Shown here in pieces: positions 10,068-21,800 of a stretch of DNA of 64,000 nucleotides; the stretch's first letter is position 1, and each line of letters opens with the position of its first letter. The stretch lies in assembly GCA_963556255.1 (NCBI GenBank), contig OY744608.1, positions 35,229,599-35,293,598 on the forward strand, in the 5' to 3' direction. The notes beneath the pieces were generated by a model. It searched no databases. It was given only the letters and a program-made list of their open reading frames with translations, and had not been told where the DNA came from. Origin of the DNA: Allolobophora icterica. Lineage: Eukaryota; Annelida; Clitellata; Crassiclitellata; Lumbricidae. A program made the translations under genes and the position numbers.

Positions 10068-11529
10068 ATCACAAAATCTTACTGCTCACGCGGCAACCCA
10101 ATGCGCGCACGGCGAAAGAAATTGGAGAGACCATTGCAGTTTTCCACTCCTGTTTCAAGTTCTGCCGTAATTTGTACCGATTATTGTCTAAACTTAGGCT
10201 AAGAGGGGGGGTTGAAACTGGAATCGGAGTAAGATTTTTTTGCGCCGCATCGAAGCTAGGAACAGTCTGATGGTTTCGATCTGTGATGTAACCAAAGAAG
10301 TCACGTCATCAGAAACACGAACTTGAAGGAATACCTAGATGTATACGACAGACGCAGATATCTTGCGCAAGCCGTTGTCTAGCGGGTTTGAAGATGGCGA
10401 CATGAAGGTTCCATCGTTTGCTATTATGCGGTAACGATGTTCCTATAAAAGATTCACCAAGACTGATGAAAAACTGCAGAAACACCTAAAAGCTGTCGAT
10501 GACAGAAGGAGCGGTCATACTCTCAGGAAGAGGGAATGCGACTAATGAGACAATAGAACAGAAGCAGATTTCGTGGAGTCTGCTACTGATCTAACCAATC
10601 TAATACCGAGAGGCGAGTTACCAAATTAAGCTTCATGCACTCATCCAAAACTTGTTCGTTCCAGTTGTCTACCCCGAGTAAACAATTTCGTCGAAATGTT
10701 AAACTCAATTTGAATTCTATCGTAGCTCAACTTCGCCACGGTCTGGTGAGCGTGTCTAAACTTAGCGACATCGAGGATGTATGTTTACTTCTACAGTCGT
10801 CGACAGATGTACGCTGCCGGTCTTCGAAGTAAAGATGTGGGCTTTCTTCGTTGGAAGGCACTCGAGCGTGTCGAAGAAAACAAAATGTAATCTTAGTTGT
10901 TTCATCGCCGACCCGTCCGACCCACGACATCCATCGCTGTCTGGTTACCGTACCTGTCTGTCCAAGGAAAGCACCAACCACCCTCTCACCAGATGCTCGG
11001 GTGTGCCAATTGCCGGGTCTCTACATCATTAATGCGTGCTCAATGGCAAAGCCATATATGCCTTCGATCAACAACACGCGAAGCTGATCAGATACGATCT
11101 TAAATGTGCGATTGTCTCTTAAACTCATTACAAACCAATAAATCTGTGATCGATATATCGCATGGAAGGTGTTCGCTTCTTGCAGCGCTCGTGAATAAGC
11201 TGGTGCTTTGCGCACAGCTTTACAGTGGCGCTTTAGAAAATTGGAGATTACGATTACGATTCCGACGGGATCAGTTGGTTCGTATACTAGTGCTACTTTG
11301 GACAAGGATTATAATACTCTCCCTAAAAGAATCGTATTTATATGGGCCTTATACCACACACCCCCGACAGCAGTTTAAGAGTATAAAGCTAGCCAAAACT
11401 CTGTTTGTCCGAGGTGAACTATTTCCGAAAATAGCTCTAAAGACTTTAAATAGTAAGTTTACGAAGTGTCTTATTCCTGCTACCTGTACTTCACTTAGGG
11501 CCTCTCTATGTAGAATACGTGTAAGATTT
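10068..11529 (+). repeat. dispersed repeat, left flank of the 31-bp array
   Basis: Long stretches match 43960-44770: a block near 10068-10165, a block at 10945-11170 containing CCACCCTCTCACCAGATGCT and TACATCATTAATGCGTGCTC, and a block at 11285-11515 containing TATAATACTCTCCCTAAAAG and ATAGCTCTAAAGACTTTAAA. Order and orientation are the same in both copies. No domain is recognised in this part. Confidence 0.75.
11178..11262 (+). repeat. SINE 3' fragment
   Basis: CGCTCGTGAATAAGCTGGTG through AGTGGCGCTTTAGAAAATTG and GAGATTACGATTACGATT matches the 3' half of the SINE at 39812-40017. It is embedded in the dispersed repeat. Confidence 0.6.
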
Positions 11530-14500
11530 GTCCCTACGCCGATTATCTTCCGACGAATTGTCCCTGCGCTGAATTGTCTTCCGACGAATTGTCCCTGCGC
11601 TGAATTGTCTTCCGACGAATTGTCCCTGCGCTGAATCGTCTTCCGTCGAATTGTCCCTGCGCTGAATCGTCTTCCGACGAATTGTCCCTGCGCTGAATCG
11701 TCTTCCGACGAATTGTCCCTGCGCTGAATTGTCTTCCGACGAATTGTCCCTGCGCTGAATCGTCTTCCGTCGAATTGTCCCTGCGCTGAATCGTCTTCCG
11801 ACGAATTGTCCCTGCGCTGAATTGTCTTCCGACGAATTGTCCCTGCGCTGAATCGTCTTCCGACGAATTGTCCCTGCGCTGAATCGTCTTCCGTCGAATT
11901 GTCCCTGCGCTGAATCGTCTTCCGACGAATTGTCCCTGCGCTGAATTGTCTTCCGACGAATTGTCCCTGCGCTGAATCGTCTTCCGTCGAATTGTCCCTG
12001 CGCTGAATCGTCTTCCGTCGAATTGTCCCTGCACTGAATCGTCTTCCGTCGAATTGTCCCTGCGCTGAATCGTCTTCCGTCGAATTGTCCCTGCGCTGAA
12101 TTGTCTTCCGACGAATTGTCCCTGCGCTGAATCGTCTTCCGTCGAATTGTCCCTGCGCTGAATTGTCTTCCGACGAATTGTCCCTGCGCTGAATCGTCTT
12201 CCGTCGAATTGTCCCCGCGCTGAATCGTCTTCCGTCGAATTGTCCCTGCGCTGAATTGTCTTCCGACGAATTGTCCCTGCGCTGAATTGTCTTCCGACGA
12301 ATTGTCCCTGCGCTGAATCGTCTTCCGTCGAATTGTCCCTGCGCTGAATCGTCTTCCGTCGAATTGTCCCTGCGCTGAATCGTCTTCCGACGAATTGTCC
12401 CTGCGCTGAATTGTCTTCCGACGAATTGTCCCTGCGCTGAATCGTCTTCCGTCGAATTGTCCCTGCGCTGAATTGTCTTCCGACGAATTGTCCCTGCGCT
12501 GAATCGTCTTCCGTCGAATTGTCCCTGCGCTGAATCGTCTTCCGTCGAATTGTCCCTGCGCTGAATCGTCTTCCGACGAATTGTCCCTGCGCTGAATTGT
12601 CTTCCGACGAATTGTCCCTGCGCTGAATCGTCTTCCGTCGAATTGTCCCTGCGCTGAATTGTCTTCCGACGAATTGTCCCTGCGCTGAATCGTCTTCCGT
12701 CGAATTGTCCCTGCGCTAAATTGTCTTCCGACGAATTGTCCCTGCGCTGAATCGTCTTCCGTCGAATTGTCCCTGCGCTGAATCGTCTTCCGTCGAATTG
12801 TCCCTGCGCTGAATTGTCTTCCGACGAATTGTCCCTGCGCTGAATCGTCTTCCGTCGAATTGTCCCTGCGCTGAATTGTCTTCCGACGAATTGTCCCTGC
12901 GCTGAATCGTCTTCCGTCGAATTGTCCCTGCGCTGAATTGTCTTCCGACGAATTGTCCCTGCGCTGAATCGTCTTCCGTCGAATTGTCCCTGCGCTGAAT
13001 CGTCTTCCGTCGAATTGTCCCTGCGCTGAATTGTCTTCCGACGAATTGTCCCTGCGCTGAATCGTCTTCCGTCGAATTGTCCCTGCGCTGAATTGTCTTC
13101 CGACGAATTGTCCCTGCGCTGAATCGTCTTCCGTCGAATTGTCCCTGCGCTGAATTGTCTTCCGACGAATTGTCCCTGCGCTGAATCGTCTTCCGTCGAA
13201 TTGTCCCTGCGCTGAATTGTCTTCCGACGAATTGTCCCTGCGCTGAATCGTCTTCCGACGAATTGTCCCTGCGCTGAATTGTCTTCCGACGAATTGTCCC
13301 TGCGCTGAATTGTCTTCCGACGAATTGTCCCTGCGCTGAATCGTCTTCCGACGAATTGTCCCTGCGCTGAATTGTCTTCCGACGAATTGTCCCTGCGCTG
13401 AATCGTCTTCCGACGAATTGTCCCTGCGCTGAATTGTCTTCCGACGAATTGTCCCTGCGCTGAATCGTCTTCCGTCGAATTGTCCCTGCGCTGAATCGTC
13501 TTCCGTCGAATTGTCCCTGCGCTGAATCGTCTTCCGTCGAATTGTCCCTGCGCTGAATCGTCTTCCGACGAATTGTCCCTGCGCTGAATTGTCTTCCGAC
13601 GAATTGTCCATGCGCTGAATCGTCTTCCGTCGAATTGTCCATGCGCTGAATTGTCTTCCGACGAATTGTCCCTGCGCTGAATCGTCTTCCGTCGAATTGT
13701 CCCCGCGCTGAATCGTCTTCCGTCGAATTGTCCCTGCGCTGAATTGTCTTCCGACGAATTGTCCCTGCGCTGAATCGTCTTCCGTCGAATTGTCCCTGCG
13801 CTGAATTGTCTTCCGACGAATTGTCCCTGCGCTGAATCGTCTTCCGTCGAATTGTCCCTGCGCTGAATTGTCTTCCGACGAATTGTCCCTGCGCTGAATC
13901 GTCTTCCGTCGAATTGTCCCCGCGCTGAATCGTCTTCCGTCGAATTGTCCCTGCGCTGAATTGTCTTCCGACGAATTGTCCCTGCGCTGAATTGTCTTCC
14001 GACGAATTGTCCCTGCGCTGAATCGTCTTCCGTCGAATTGTCCCTGCGCTGAATCGTCTTCCGTCGAATTGTCCCTGCGCTGAATCGTCTTCCGACGAAT
14101 TGTCCCTGCGCTGAATTGTCTTCCGACGAATTGTCCCTGCGCTGAATCGTCTTCCGTCGAATTGTCCCTGCGCTGAATTGTCTTCCGACGAATTGTCCCT
14201 GCGCTGAATCGTCTTCCGTCGAATTGTCCCTGCGCTGAATCGTCTTCCGTCGAATTGTCCCTGCGCTGAATCGTCTTCCGACGAATTGTCCCTGCGCTGA
14301 ATTGTCTTCCGACGAATTGTCCCTGCGCTGAATCGTCTTCCGTCGAATTGTCCCTGCGCTGAATTGTCTTCCGACGAATTGTCCCTGCGCTGAATCGTCT
14401 TCCGTCGAATTGTCCCTGCGCTGAATTGTCTTCCGACGAATTGTCCCTGCGCTGAATCGTCTTCCGTCGAATTGTCCCTGCGCTGAATCGTCTTCCGTCG

Positions 14501-17262
14501 AATTGTCCCTGCGCTGAATTGTCTTCCGACGAATTGTCCCTGCGCTGAATCGTCTTCCGTCGAATTGTCCCTGCGCTGAATTGTCTTCCGACGAATTGTC
14601 CCTGCGCTGAATCGTCTTCCGTCGAATTGTCCCTGCGCTGAATTGTCTTCCGACGAATTGTCCCTGCGCTGAATCGTCTTCCGTCGAATTGTCCCTGCGC
14701 TGAATTGTCTTCCGACGAATTGTCCCTGCGCTGAATCGTCTTCCGACGAATTGTCCCTGCGCTGAATTGTCTTCCGACGAATTGTCCCTGCGCTGAATTG
14801 TCTTCCGACGAATTGTCCCTGCGCTGAATCGTCTTCCGACGAATTGTCCCTGCGCTGAATTGTCTTCCGACGAATTGTCCCTGCGCTGAATCGTCTTCCG
14901 ACGAATTGTCCCTGCGCTGAATTGTCTTCCGACGAATTGTCCCTGCGCTGAATCGTCTTCCGTCGAATTGTCCCTGCGCTGAATCGTCTTCCGTCGAATT
15001 GTCCCTGCGCTGAATCGTCTTCCGTCGAATTGTCCCTGCGCTGAATCGTCTTCCGACGAATTGTCCCTGCGCTGAATTGTCTTCCGACGAATTGTCCATG
15101 CGCTGAATCGTCTTCCGTCGAATTGTCCATGCGCTGAATTGTCTTCCGACGAATTGTCCCTGCGCTGAATCGTCTTCCGTCGAATTGTCCCCGCGCTGAA
15201 TCGTCTTCCGTCGAATTGTCCCTGCGCTGAATTGTCTTCCGACGAATTGTCCCTGCGCTGAATCGTCTTCCGTCGAATTGTCCCTGCGCTGAATTGTCTT
15301 CCGACGAATTGTCCCTGCGCTGAATCGTCTTCCGTCGAATTGTCCCTGCGCTGAATTGTCTTCCGACGAATTGTCCCTGCGCTGAATCGTCTTCCGTCGA
15401 ATTGTCCCCGCGCTGAATCGTCTTCCGTCGAATTGTCCCTGCGCTGAATTGTCTTCCGACGAATTGTCCCTGCGCTGAATTGTCTTCCGACGAATTGTCC
15501 CTGCGCTGAATCGTCTTCCGTCGAATTGTCCCTGCGCTGAATCGTCTTCCGTCGAATTGTCCCTGCGCTGAATCGTCTTCCGACGAATTGTCCCTGCGCT
15601 GAATTGTCTTCCGACGAATTGTCCCTGCGCTGAATCGTCTTCCGTCGAATTGTCCCTGCGCTGAATTGTCTTCCGACGAATTGTCCCTGCGCTGAATCGT
15701 CTTCCGTCGAATTGTCCCTGCGCTGAATCGTCTTCCGTCGAATTGTCCCTGCGCTGAATCGTCTTCCGACGAATTGTCCCTGCGCTGAATTGTCTTCCGA
15801 CGAATTGTCCCTGCGCTGAATCGTCTTCCGTCGAATTGTCCCTGCGCTGAATTGTCTTCCGACGAATTGTCCCTGCGCTGAATCGTCTTCCGTCGAATTG
15901 TCCCTGCGCTGAATTGTCTTCCGACGAATTGTCCCTGCGCTGAATCGTCTTCCGTCGAATTGTCCCTGCGCTGAATCGTCTTCCGTCGAATTGTCCCTGC
16001 GCTGAATTGTCTTCCGACGAATTGTCCCTGCGCTGAATCGTCTTCCGTCGAATTGTCCCTGCGCTGAATTGTCTTCCGACGAATTGTCCCTGCGCTGAAT
16101 CGTCTTCCGTCGAATTGTCCCTGCGCTGAATTGTCTTCCGACGAATTGTCCCTGCGCTGAATCGTCTTCCGTCGAATTGTCCCTGCGCTGAATCGTCTTC
16201 CGTCGAATTGTCCCTGCGCTGAATTGTCTTCCGACGAATTGTCCCTGCGCTGAATCGTCTTCCGTCGAATTGTCCCTGCGCTGAATTGTCTTCCGACGAA
16301 TTGTCCCTGCGCTGAATCGTCTTCCGTCGAATTGTCCCTGCGCTGAATTGTCTTCCGACGAATTGTCCCTGCGCTGAATCGTCTTCCGTCGAATTGTCCC
16401 TGCGCTGAATTGTCTTCCGACGAATTGTCCCTGCGCTGAATCGTCTTCCGACGAATTGTCCCTGCGCTGAATTGTCTTCCGACGAATTGTCCCTGCGCTG
16501 AATTGTCTTCCGACGAATTGTCCCTGCGCTGAATCGTCTTCCGACGAATTGTCCCTGCGCTGAATTGTCTTCCGACGAATTGTCCCTGCGCTGAATCGTC
16601 TTCCGACGAATTGTCCCTGCGCTGAATTGTCTTCCGACGAATTGTCCCTGCGCTGAATCGTCTTCCGTCGAATTGTCCCTGCGCTGAATCGTCTTCCGTC
16701 GAATTGTCCCTGCGCTGAATCGTCTTCCGTCGAATTGTCCCTGCGCTGAATCGTCTTCCGACGAATTGTCCCTGCGCTGAATTGTCTTCCGACGAATTGT
16801 CCATGCGCTGAATCGTCTTCCGTCGAATTGTCCATGCGCTGAATTGTCTTCCGACGAATTGTCCCTGCGCTGAATCGTCTTCCGTCGAATTGTCCCCGCG
16901 CTGAATCGTCTTCCGTCGAATTGTCCCTGCGCTGAATTGTCTTCCGACAAATTGTCCCTGCGCTGAATCGTCTTCCGTCGAATTGTCCCTGCGCTGAATT
17001 GTCTTCCGACGAATTGTCCCTGCGCTGAATCGTCTTCCGACGAATTGTCCCTGCGCTGAATCGTCTTCCGACGAATTGTCCCTGCGCTGAATTGTCTTCC
17101 GACGAATTGTCCCTGCGCTGAATCGTCTTCCGTCGAATTGTCCCTGCGCTGAATTGTCTTCCGACGAATTGTCCCTGCGCTGAATCGTCTTCCGACGAAT
17201 TGTCCCTGCGCTGAATCGTCTTCCGACGAATTGTCCCTGCGCTGAATTGTCTCTGCGCGAAA
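11530..17262. repeat. 31-bp satellite array, about 185 units
   Basis: A nearly uninterrupted array of a 31-bp unit. Variation is almost confined to two sites in YGTCTTCCGWCGAA. Three combinations occur (T with A, C with T, C with A), and I saw no T-with-T unit. Rare marked units (CCATG instead of CCCTG, and CCCCG) recur as blocks, showing kilobase-scale duplication inside the array. The minus strand lacks stop codons in every register, so three overlapping frames of over 1500 codons exist; these are artefacts of the repeat. The edges are degenerate units, flanked by the two halves of a dispersed repeat. Confidence 0.97.
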
Positions 17263-17640
17263 TTGTCCCACGCCGAAATGTCCTAAAACCGCTTGGCTTC
17301 AAAACCACGTCTACTGTCGCTACATCTATTGTCCATGTTAAACTTGACTATTGCAACTCGCTCTTCCTGAATATATACACCACCCAAATAAACCGCCTTC
17401 AAGCTATCCAGAATACTGTCGATCGTGCTGTCACTAAACACCATCACATCCTGTCATCAAATCACTCCACTGGCTCAAAATACCTGAACGAATAGAATAC
17501 AAACCTATCACTCACCTGCAACATAATTATTCAATTCTACCAAACCTCCTATCTTCGGCAGTTGTTCACAGTCCAACCACTTCCCTCAACCCGCTCCTCT
17601 TTCGCCCTAACCCTTCTCCACCCTTTAGTAGGGTCAAAGT
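17263..17640 (+). pseudogene. LINE ORF2 C-terminal fragment, copy A
   Basis: From about 17315 the frame reads SIVHVKLDYCNSLFLNIY, then INRLQAIQNTVDRAV: the D-Y-C-N-S-L...L-Q-x-x-Q-N motif that follows the thumb of CR1/Jockey-type reverse transcriptases. It then shifts frame through ERIEYKPI and TVQPLPSTRSSFAL. The copy at 44815-45815 is longer and continues to LWYKLLPELRQ. It abuts the 31-bp array directly. Confidence 0.7.
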
Positions 17641-17946
17641 ATGGAAAAAATGTGGTGAACCCCAAAAAAATTGCAAGAAAACGTTTTATGCTGATTTTCG
17701 GGTGCATTTGGTCTGGAGATAAACATACTAAAAGTTTACCGAAATCGGATCACGGAAAAGGTCAAATTTTGGCGCCAAGAAAGATGGCCGCCAATAGGGA
17801 ATGAATGACTCAAATGTACACAACTTGCTTAAATTGACAGAAGCAAATCATGTAACAATTTGCTAACAGGTGTTTCTAGATTAATTTGACCCTGCTGAAA
17901 GCGAAAATCGCGGTTAGCAAGCTGGATTTTTAGCGGTTGCGTGGAA
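17641..17946. other. no gene recognised
   Basis: Sequence unlike the LINE to its left. It carries repeated AAGATGGCSG words, continued in the next feature. Confidence 0.3.
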
Positions 17947-18235
17947 AAACAAGATGGCGGACAAAATGGTGACCAAATATCTTCGAATGGCTGTAAGTAA
18001 GGTCATGTATGTGATGGAAACATGATTTTAGAGTCTAAATTAACATTTTCCGGGTCAAGGAATGCGATGAAACTAAGGACACATATGTAGCACTGCCAAA
18101 AAGCAAAATGACGGACAAAATGGCGGCTAAGTATCTTCGAATGGCTGTAAGTAAAGTCATGTATGTGATGGAAACATGATTTTAGAGTCTAAATTAACAT
18201 TTTCGTGGTCAAGGAATGCGATGGAACTAGCACTG
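17947..18235. repeat. tandem duplication with 154-bp period
   Basis: The segment ACAAAATGG...CTTCGAATGGCTGTAAGT...GAAACATGATTTTAGAGTCT occurs twice, with CTTCGAATGG at 17981 and at 18135. Copies differ at a few sites. No coding content recognised. Confidence 0.75.
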
Positions 18236-18739
18236 CCAAAAACAAAGTGGCAGAATTACTATCCAGAGACGCTCTTAGCACAGAAGCCACGGGGAAAAGA
18301 AATGTCTTTAGGGAACGCGAGACCGATGAGGGCCTGGTTGAGCAACATAAAAACAACCCAAAACGTCTTTGGTCCTCAATGTTCAGATCGTCGAGTAATT
18401 TGTACTCGCAACTGAATTACCTGTCAGTTGGAGAGACTATAGGCGTGCAAAGGTAAAAAAGATAATGTTTAAAAATCTTTCTTATGATCAGACGACAGAG
18501 AAGTGAGAGCCTATCGTTTGATGGTGGAACCGTAGCAGAAGTCAACAAAAATGCAGATAGATTATTAAAACCATTGCAATGCGCTCTAAGTCTATGAATC
18601 CGTCAGTGCTGTTCTCATTAGACGACAGGTATACACATGACGTTTGCTGTTTGGTCTTATCTTATATACAGAGACCTCGAGTAATATCGATCAGTCACCG
18701 TTCTATAGGACTAAGCGGACATAATCGTCGCACTGCAGG
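18236..18739. promoter_or_regulatory. 5' flank of the transporter gene
   Basis: Sequence immediately upstream of the assigned start codon. A TTATATACAG about 75-80 bases upstream of the ATG could serve as a TATA-like element, but this is weak. A 5'-UTR intron ending in CACTGCAG at 18731-18738 is also possible. Transcription start not determined. Confidence 0.25.
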
Positions 18740-18820
18740 ATGGCGGACGACTCGATTGAGTGGCCAGACATTCTGGTCATTGTTCTGTATCTTGTCATCG
18801 TTCTCGGAGTTGCAATCTGG
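18740..18820 (+). CDS. SGLT-like exon 1 (residues 1-27)
   Basis: ATG has A at -3 and G at +4, a good start context. It encodes [20 protein letters not shown] and the rest of the first hydrophobic helix, ending at Trp before the donor GTGAGT. No upstream in-frame extension is suggested. Confidence 0.9.
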
Positions 18821-21800
18821 GTGAGTTCGACACATCAAATTTCGTAGAATCGTATAGCCTACCTAAAATATTTAGGGAGACGGTATATATTTTAATAGAA
18901 AAAGCAATAATAATATTTCGTTTCAGTTAATCCTACGCCGTGACTTAATAAACTCTTAACACGATATCTACTTTGTAGGCTTATGAAAAAAGCACTTAAC
19001 ATAGTTTATGTCATTTAATTTCAAGAAATCATTTTTCACCATCGTCTCTTATAGATATCTAGGGGAGTGCATGCCATAAGATGCATCCCTTTTCTTTTCT
19101 AGTTTGTAGCATCAACGCCTCTGATTAGAGAATACTGTGAGATGCTCTTTATAAATGTTCAGATACAATACAATAATTAATACTATCAAAAATACATAAA
19201 ATATAAACTCGTTAAAAGAAGATCAGTTTTAGCTTTAAAAAAATGTTCGATACCGACTGCTCTGGGTCGAAGGATCAGTTCGAGAAAATGCAGCTAGGCT
19301 ATAAACTTGGAACTGTCTCCCCTTGTTTTTCCGCCAAGAGCTTCTTGCCCTCTCTCCTCTCCAGTTCCGTAGACGCCTGAAAACTTTCGTTTTTGCCGGT
19401 GCCGGCATTGATGCGGGTCGAAAGCGCCGCTGATTTGAGTGGCGCTATATAAGTTTTCGGTTACAATTACAATTACAATTACAAACTTATACTGAGATAC
19501 AGTCTAGTTGAGCGTTGTAGCCAAAATCAATTAGCATTATGATTATTTAAAAACAAAGACTGACTAAATTAACTATGTTTATTTTATAGAAATATCATAT
19601 ATTCCATAATCTTTTTACTGACAACGTTCGCTACAATTGTGCTGTTGAATTTATGTCAAACCATGCTCTCTAACGGCCCTGCTTCGTATTCTAGGCTTCT
19701 TGTACGGCAAAGAAAAGCAATGCATCAGGATACTTCTTGGCCGGAAGGAACATGCACTGGATTCCTGTAAGTGCAATTTCTTGATTCCCGTGAATTTTAC
19801 TTGAGCCTCTCAGTTTTAACCGGATGTTGCCCCTCAGTTTTAACCGGATGTTGCCTCTCAGTTTTAACCGGATGTTCGTAGTTTCAGTAAGTTCGAATTC
19901 CGTAAGTTGAGTCCGAGCGTCATAGTTTTCCTCGATTAACGAAAGTTTAGTTCATTTTCTCAGCTGTTACTGGATTGTCGTAAGTTGTTGAATTTAAGAA
20001 ATATTGTCTTTGAATTGATTGCTACAGGATTTAGGTATATGTCTTACTCTGCATTTCCACATATATAGCGCCTACACATATAATATTGTTGATGATAACT
20101 GTTGCTTTGGGAGTGCTCGTTAGTTTAATGGTTAGCTTGCTGGACTGTTAACCGAGAAGTTGGGGTTCAATTCGCCAGAACAGAATTTTTTTCGAGATTT
20201 CTGCTCCACCTGAGCCTCCTAGCCAACTGAGCTATAATGAGTACACTGACTGTACACTGTCGGTGGGGAGATCAGACGGCGAAGGAGAGAACCGGCGAGC
20301 CGTTAAGATAAATGAAGTCGCACACACTGCATACCCACGGCATGCCTCTCAGGCTATAGCTGAAGGGGCTGCTCTTTTCCTTCTTCTTCTTCTTCTTCTT
20401 CTTCTTCTTCTTCTTCTTCTTCTTCTTCTTTTTCTTCTTCTTCTTCTTCTTCTTCTTCTCCTCCTCCTCCTCCTCCTCCTCCTTCTCCTCCTCCTAACTG
20501 TTGCATTGTGGCTTCTCATCTGTAACAGATCGGTGCGTCAACGTTTTCGACGAACATCGGGGCTCCGATGTTTCTCGGTCTGGCTGGATCAGCTGCCGCA
20601 TCAGGAATATCAGTCACGATGTTTGAGTGGCACGTACGTAGGCTATACAGCCAAATCGCTTTTCATGCATGACCATCCCTGCCTTCAATTCCATGGGCAT
20701 TAGATGAGACCCATATGGACTCTATACGAGTCCCATATGAGACTATGGGTCCTTTATGGGCTTCATGTGGGCTTACAGGTAGGGATCGTAGATGTTCATA
20801 ACTTGGATTGCGCCAATGATAGCCACTCCACATTACTCGACATCGCTAAACCTCACTGTGCTTGCGAATGTCGTATCCACGATGCCAAGTCGCCACCATG
20901 ATAATAATAATAATAATCTCAGCTATAGTGAGTTTCACGCATTATGAAGATATTTATAGTGCACAGTGCACACTATTTCAAATGGAATTAAAAGATGTAC
21001 ATGTAAAAGGACTATCGGCATCGGGCGGGTAATAAAACATAGCAGTTGTAATAAATGTTAAATTAAGGTAAGCAGAATAATAGGCCTAATCAGACCATGT
21101 AATTATTATGTTATATGCGACAATAGAATTGAAAGTCATAACCTACGAAGATTTGAAAGTTAGGCTACATACAATAAGCATTTAGGCGCTGAAAAACTAT
21201 AAGCTTAGGCTGTGAAAGTAGAAAAGTCGAGACAGAAGTCGTAGAACAGTTTCTGACGAACTTAGCATGCATAGACTACAACACTTGCTTAAATGCCAAT
21301 ATCATGTGAGCATCATTTTAACGAAAGTCGAAATAATTACTAATAAAACTTTAACTCTTCTAGCGATGCCGCGTCAATGATAACAAACGCCGCACTTATT
21401 CTACGTGTGCATGTTTCGATCTTAATTTGTTGCAGGCAATGTGGATGTTGTTGCTGCTTGGATGGATATTTCTACCCGTCTACATCTCTTCAGGTGTAAG
21501 TTGACAAAAAGTTGAAAAATCAGAAAATACCCCAATCGTAATCGTAATCGTAAACTCCAAATTTCTAAAGCGCTACTCTGAAGCTAAACGCAGGACACCA
21601 GCTTATTCACGAGCGCTGCGTCGTATCAGAGATCGATGTTCATCAGTGGAGGTCCGAGTCTGGTTGCCAGGGAGACCAGAGAGGGAAAGCAGAGCAGTCG
21701 CTAAGGCGGGTTTCGTTGAGCACGAGAAAGCTTGGAAGGCAGTGGATCGGATGGATTAGGGTAAGAATTATTAGGTCAAATGAATGCATTTAGTAATCAA

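Noticed and set aside
11530..17262. CRISPR-like array
   Set aside because: Units are contiguous with no unique spacers, and the context is a eukaryotic genome.
11349..17308. Three overlapping minus-strand open frames of 1530-1921 codons
   Set aside because: They are a consequence of a 31-bp repeat lacking stops on that strand. All three registers are open in the same DNA, and the repeat period walks through all frames.
20119..20185. Functional tRNA-Asn gene
   Set aside because: The anticodon loop is convincing but the acceptor stem and B box are degraded, so it is treated as a SINE head or pseudogene.
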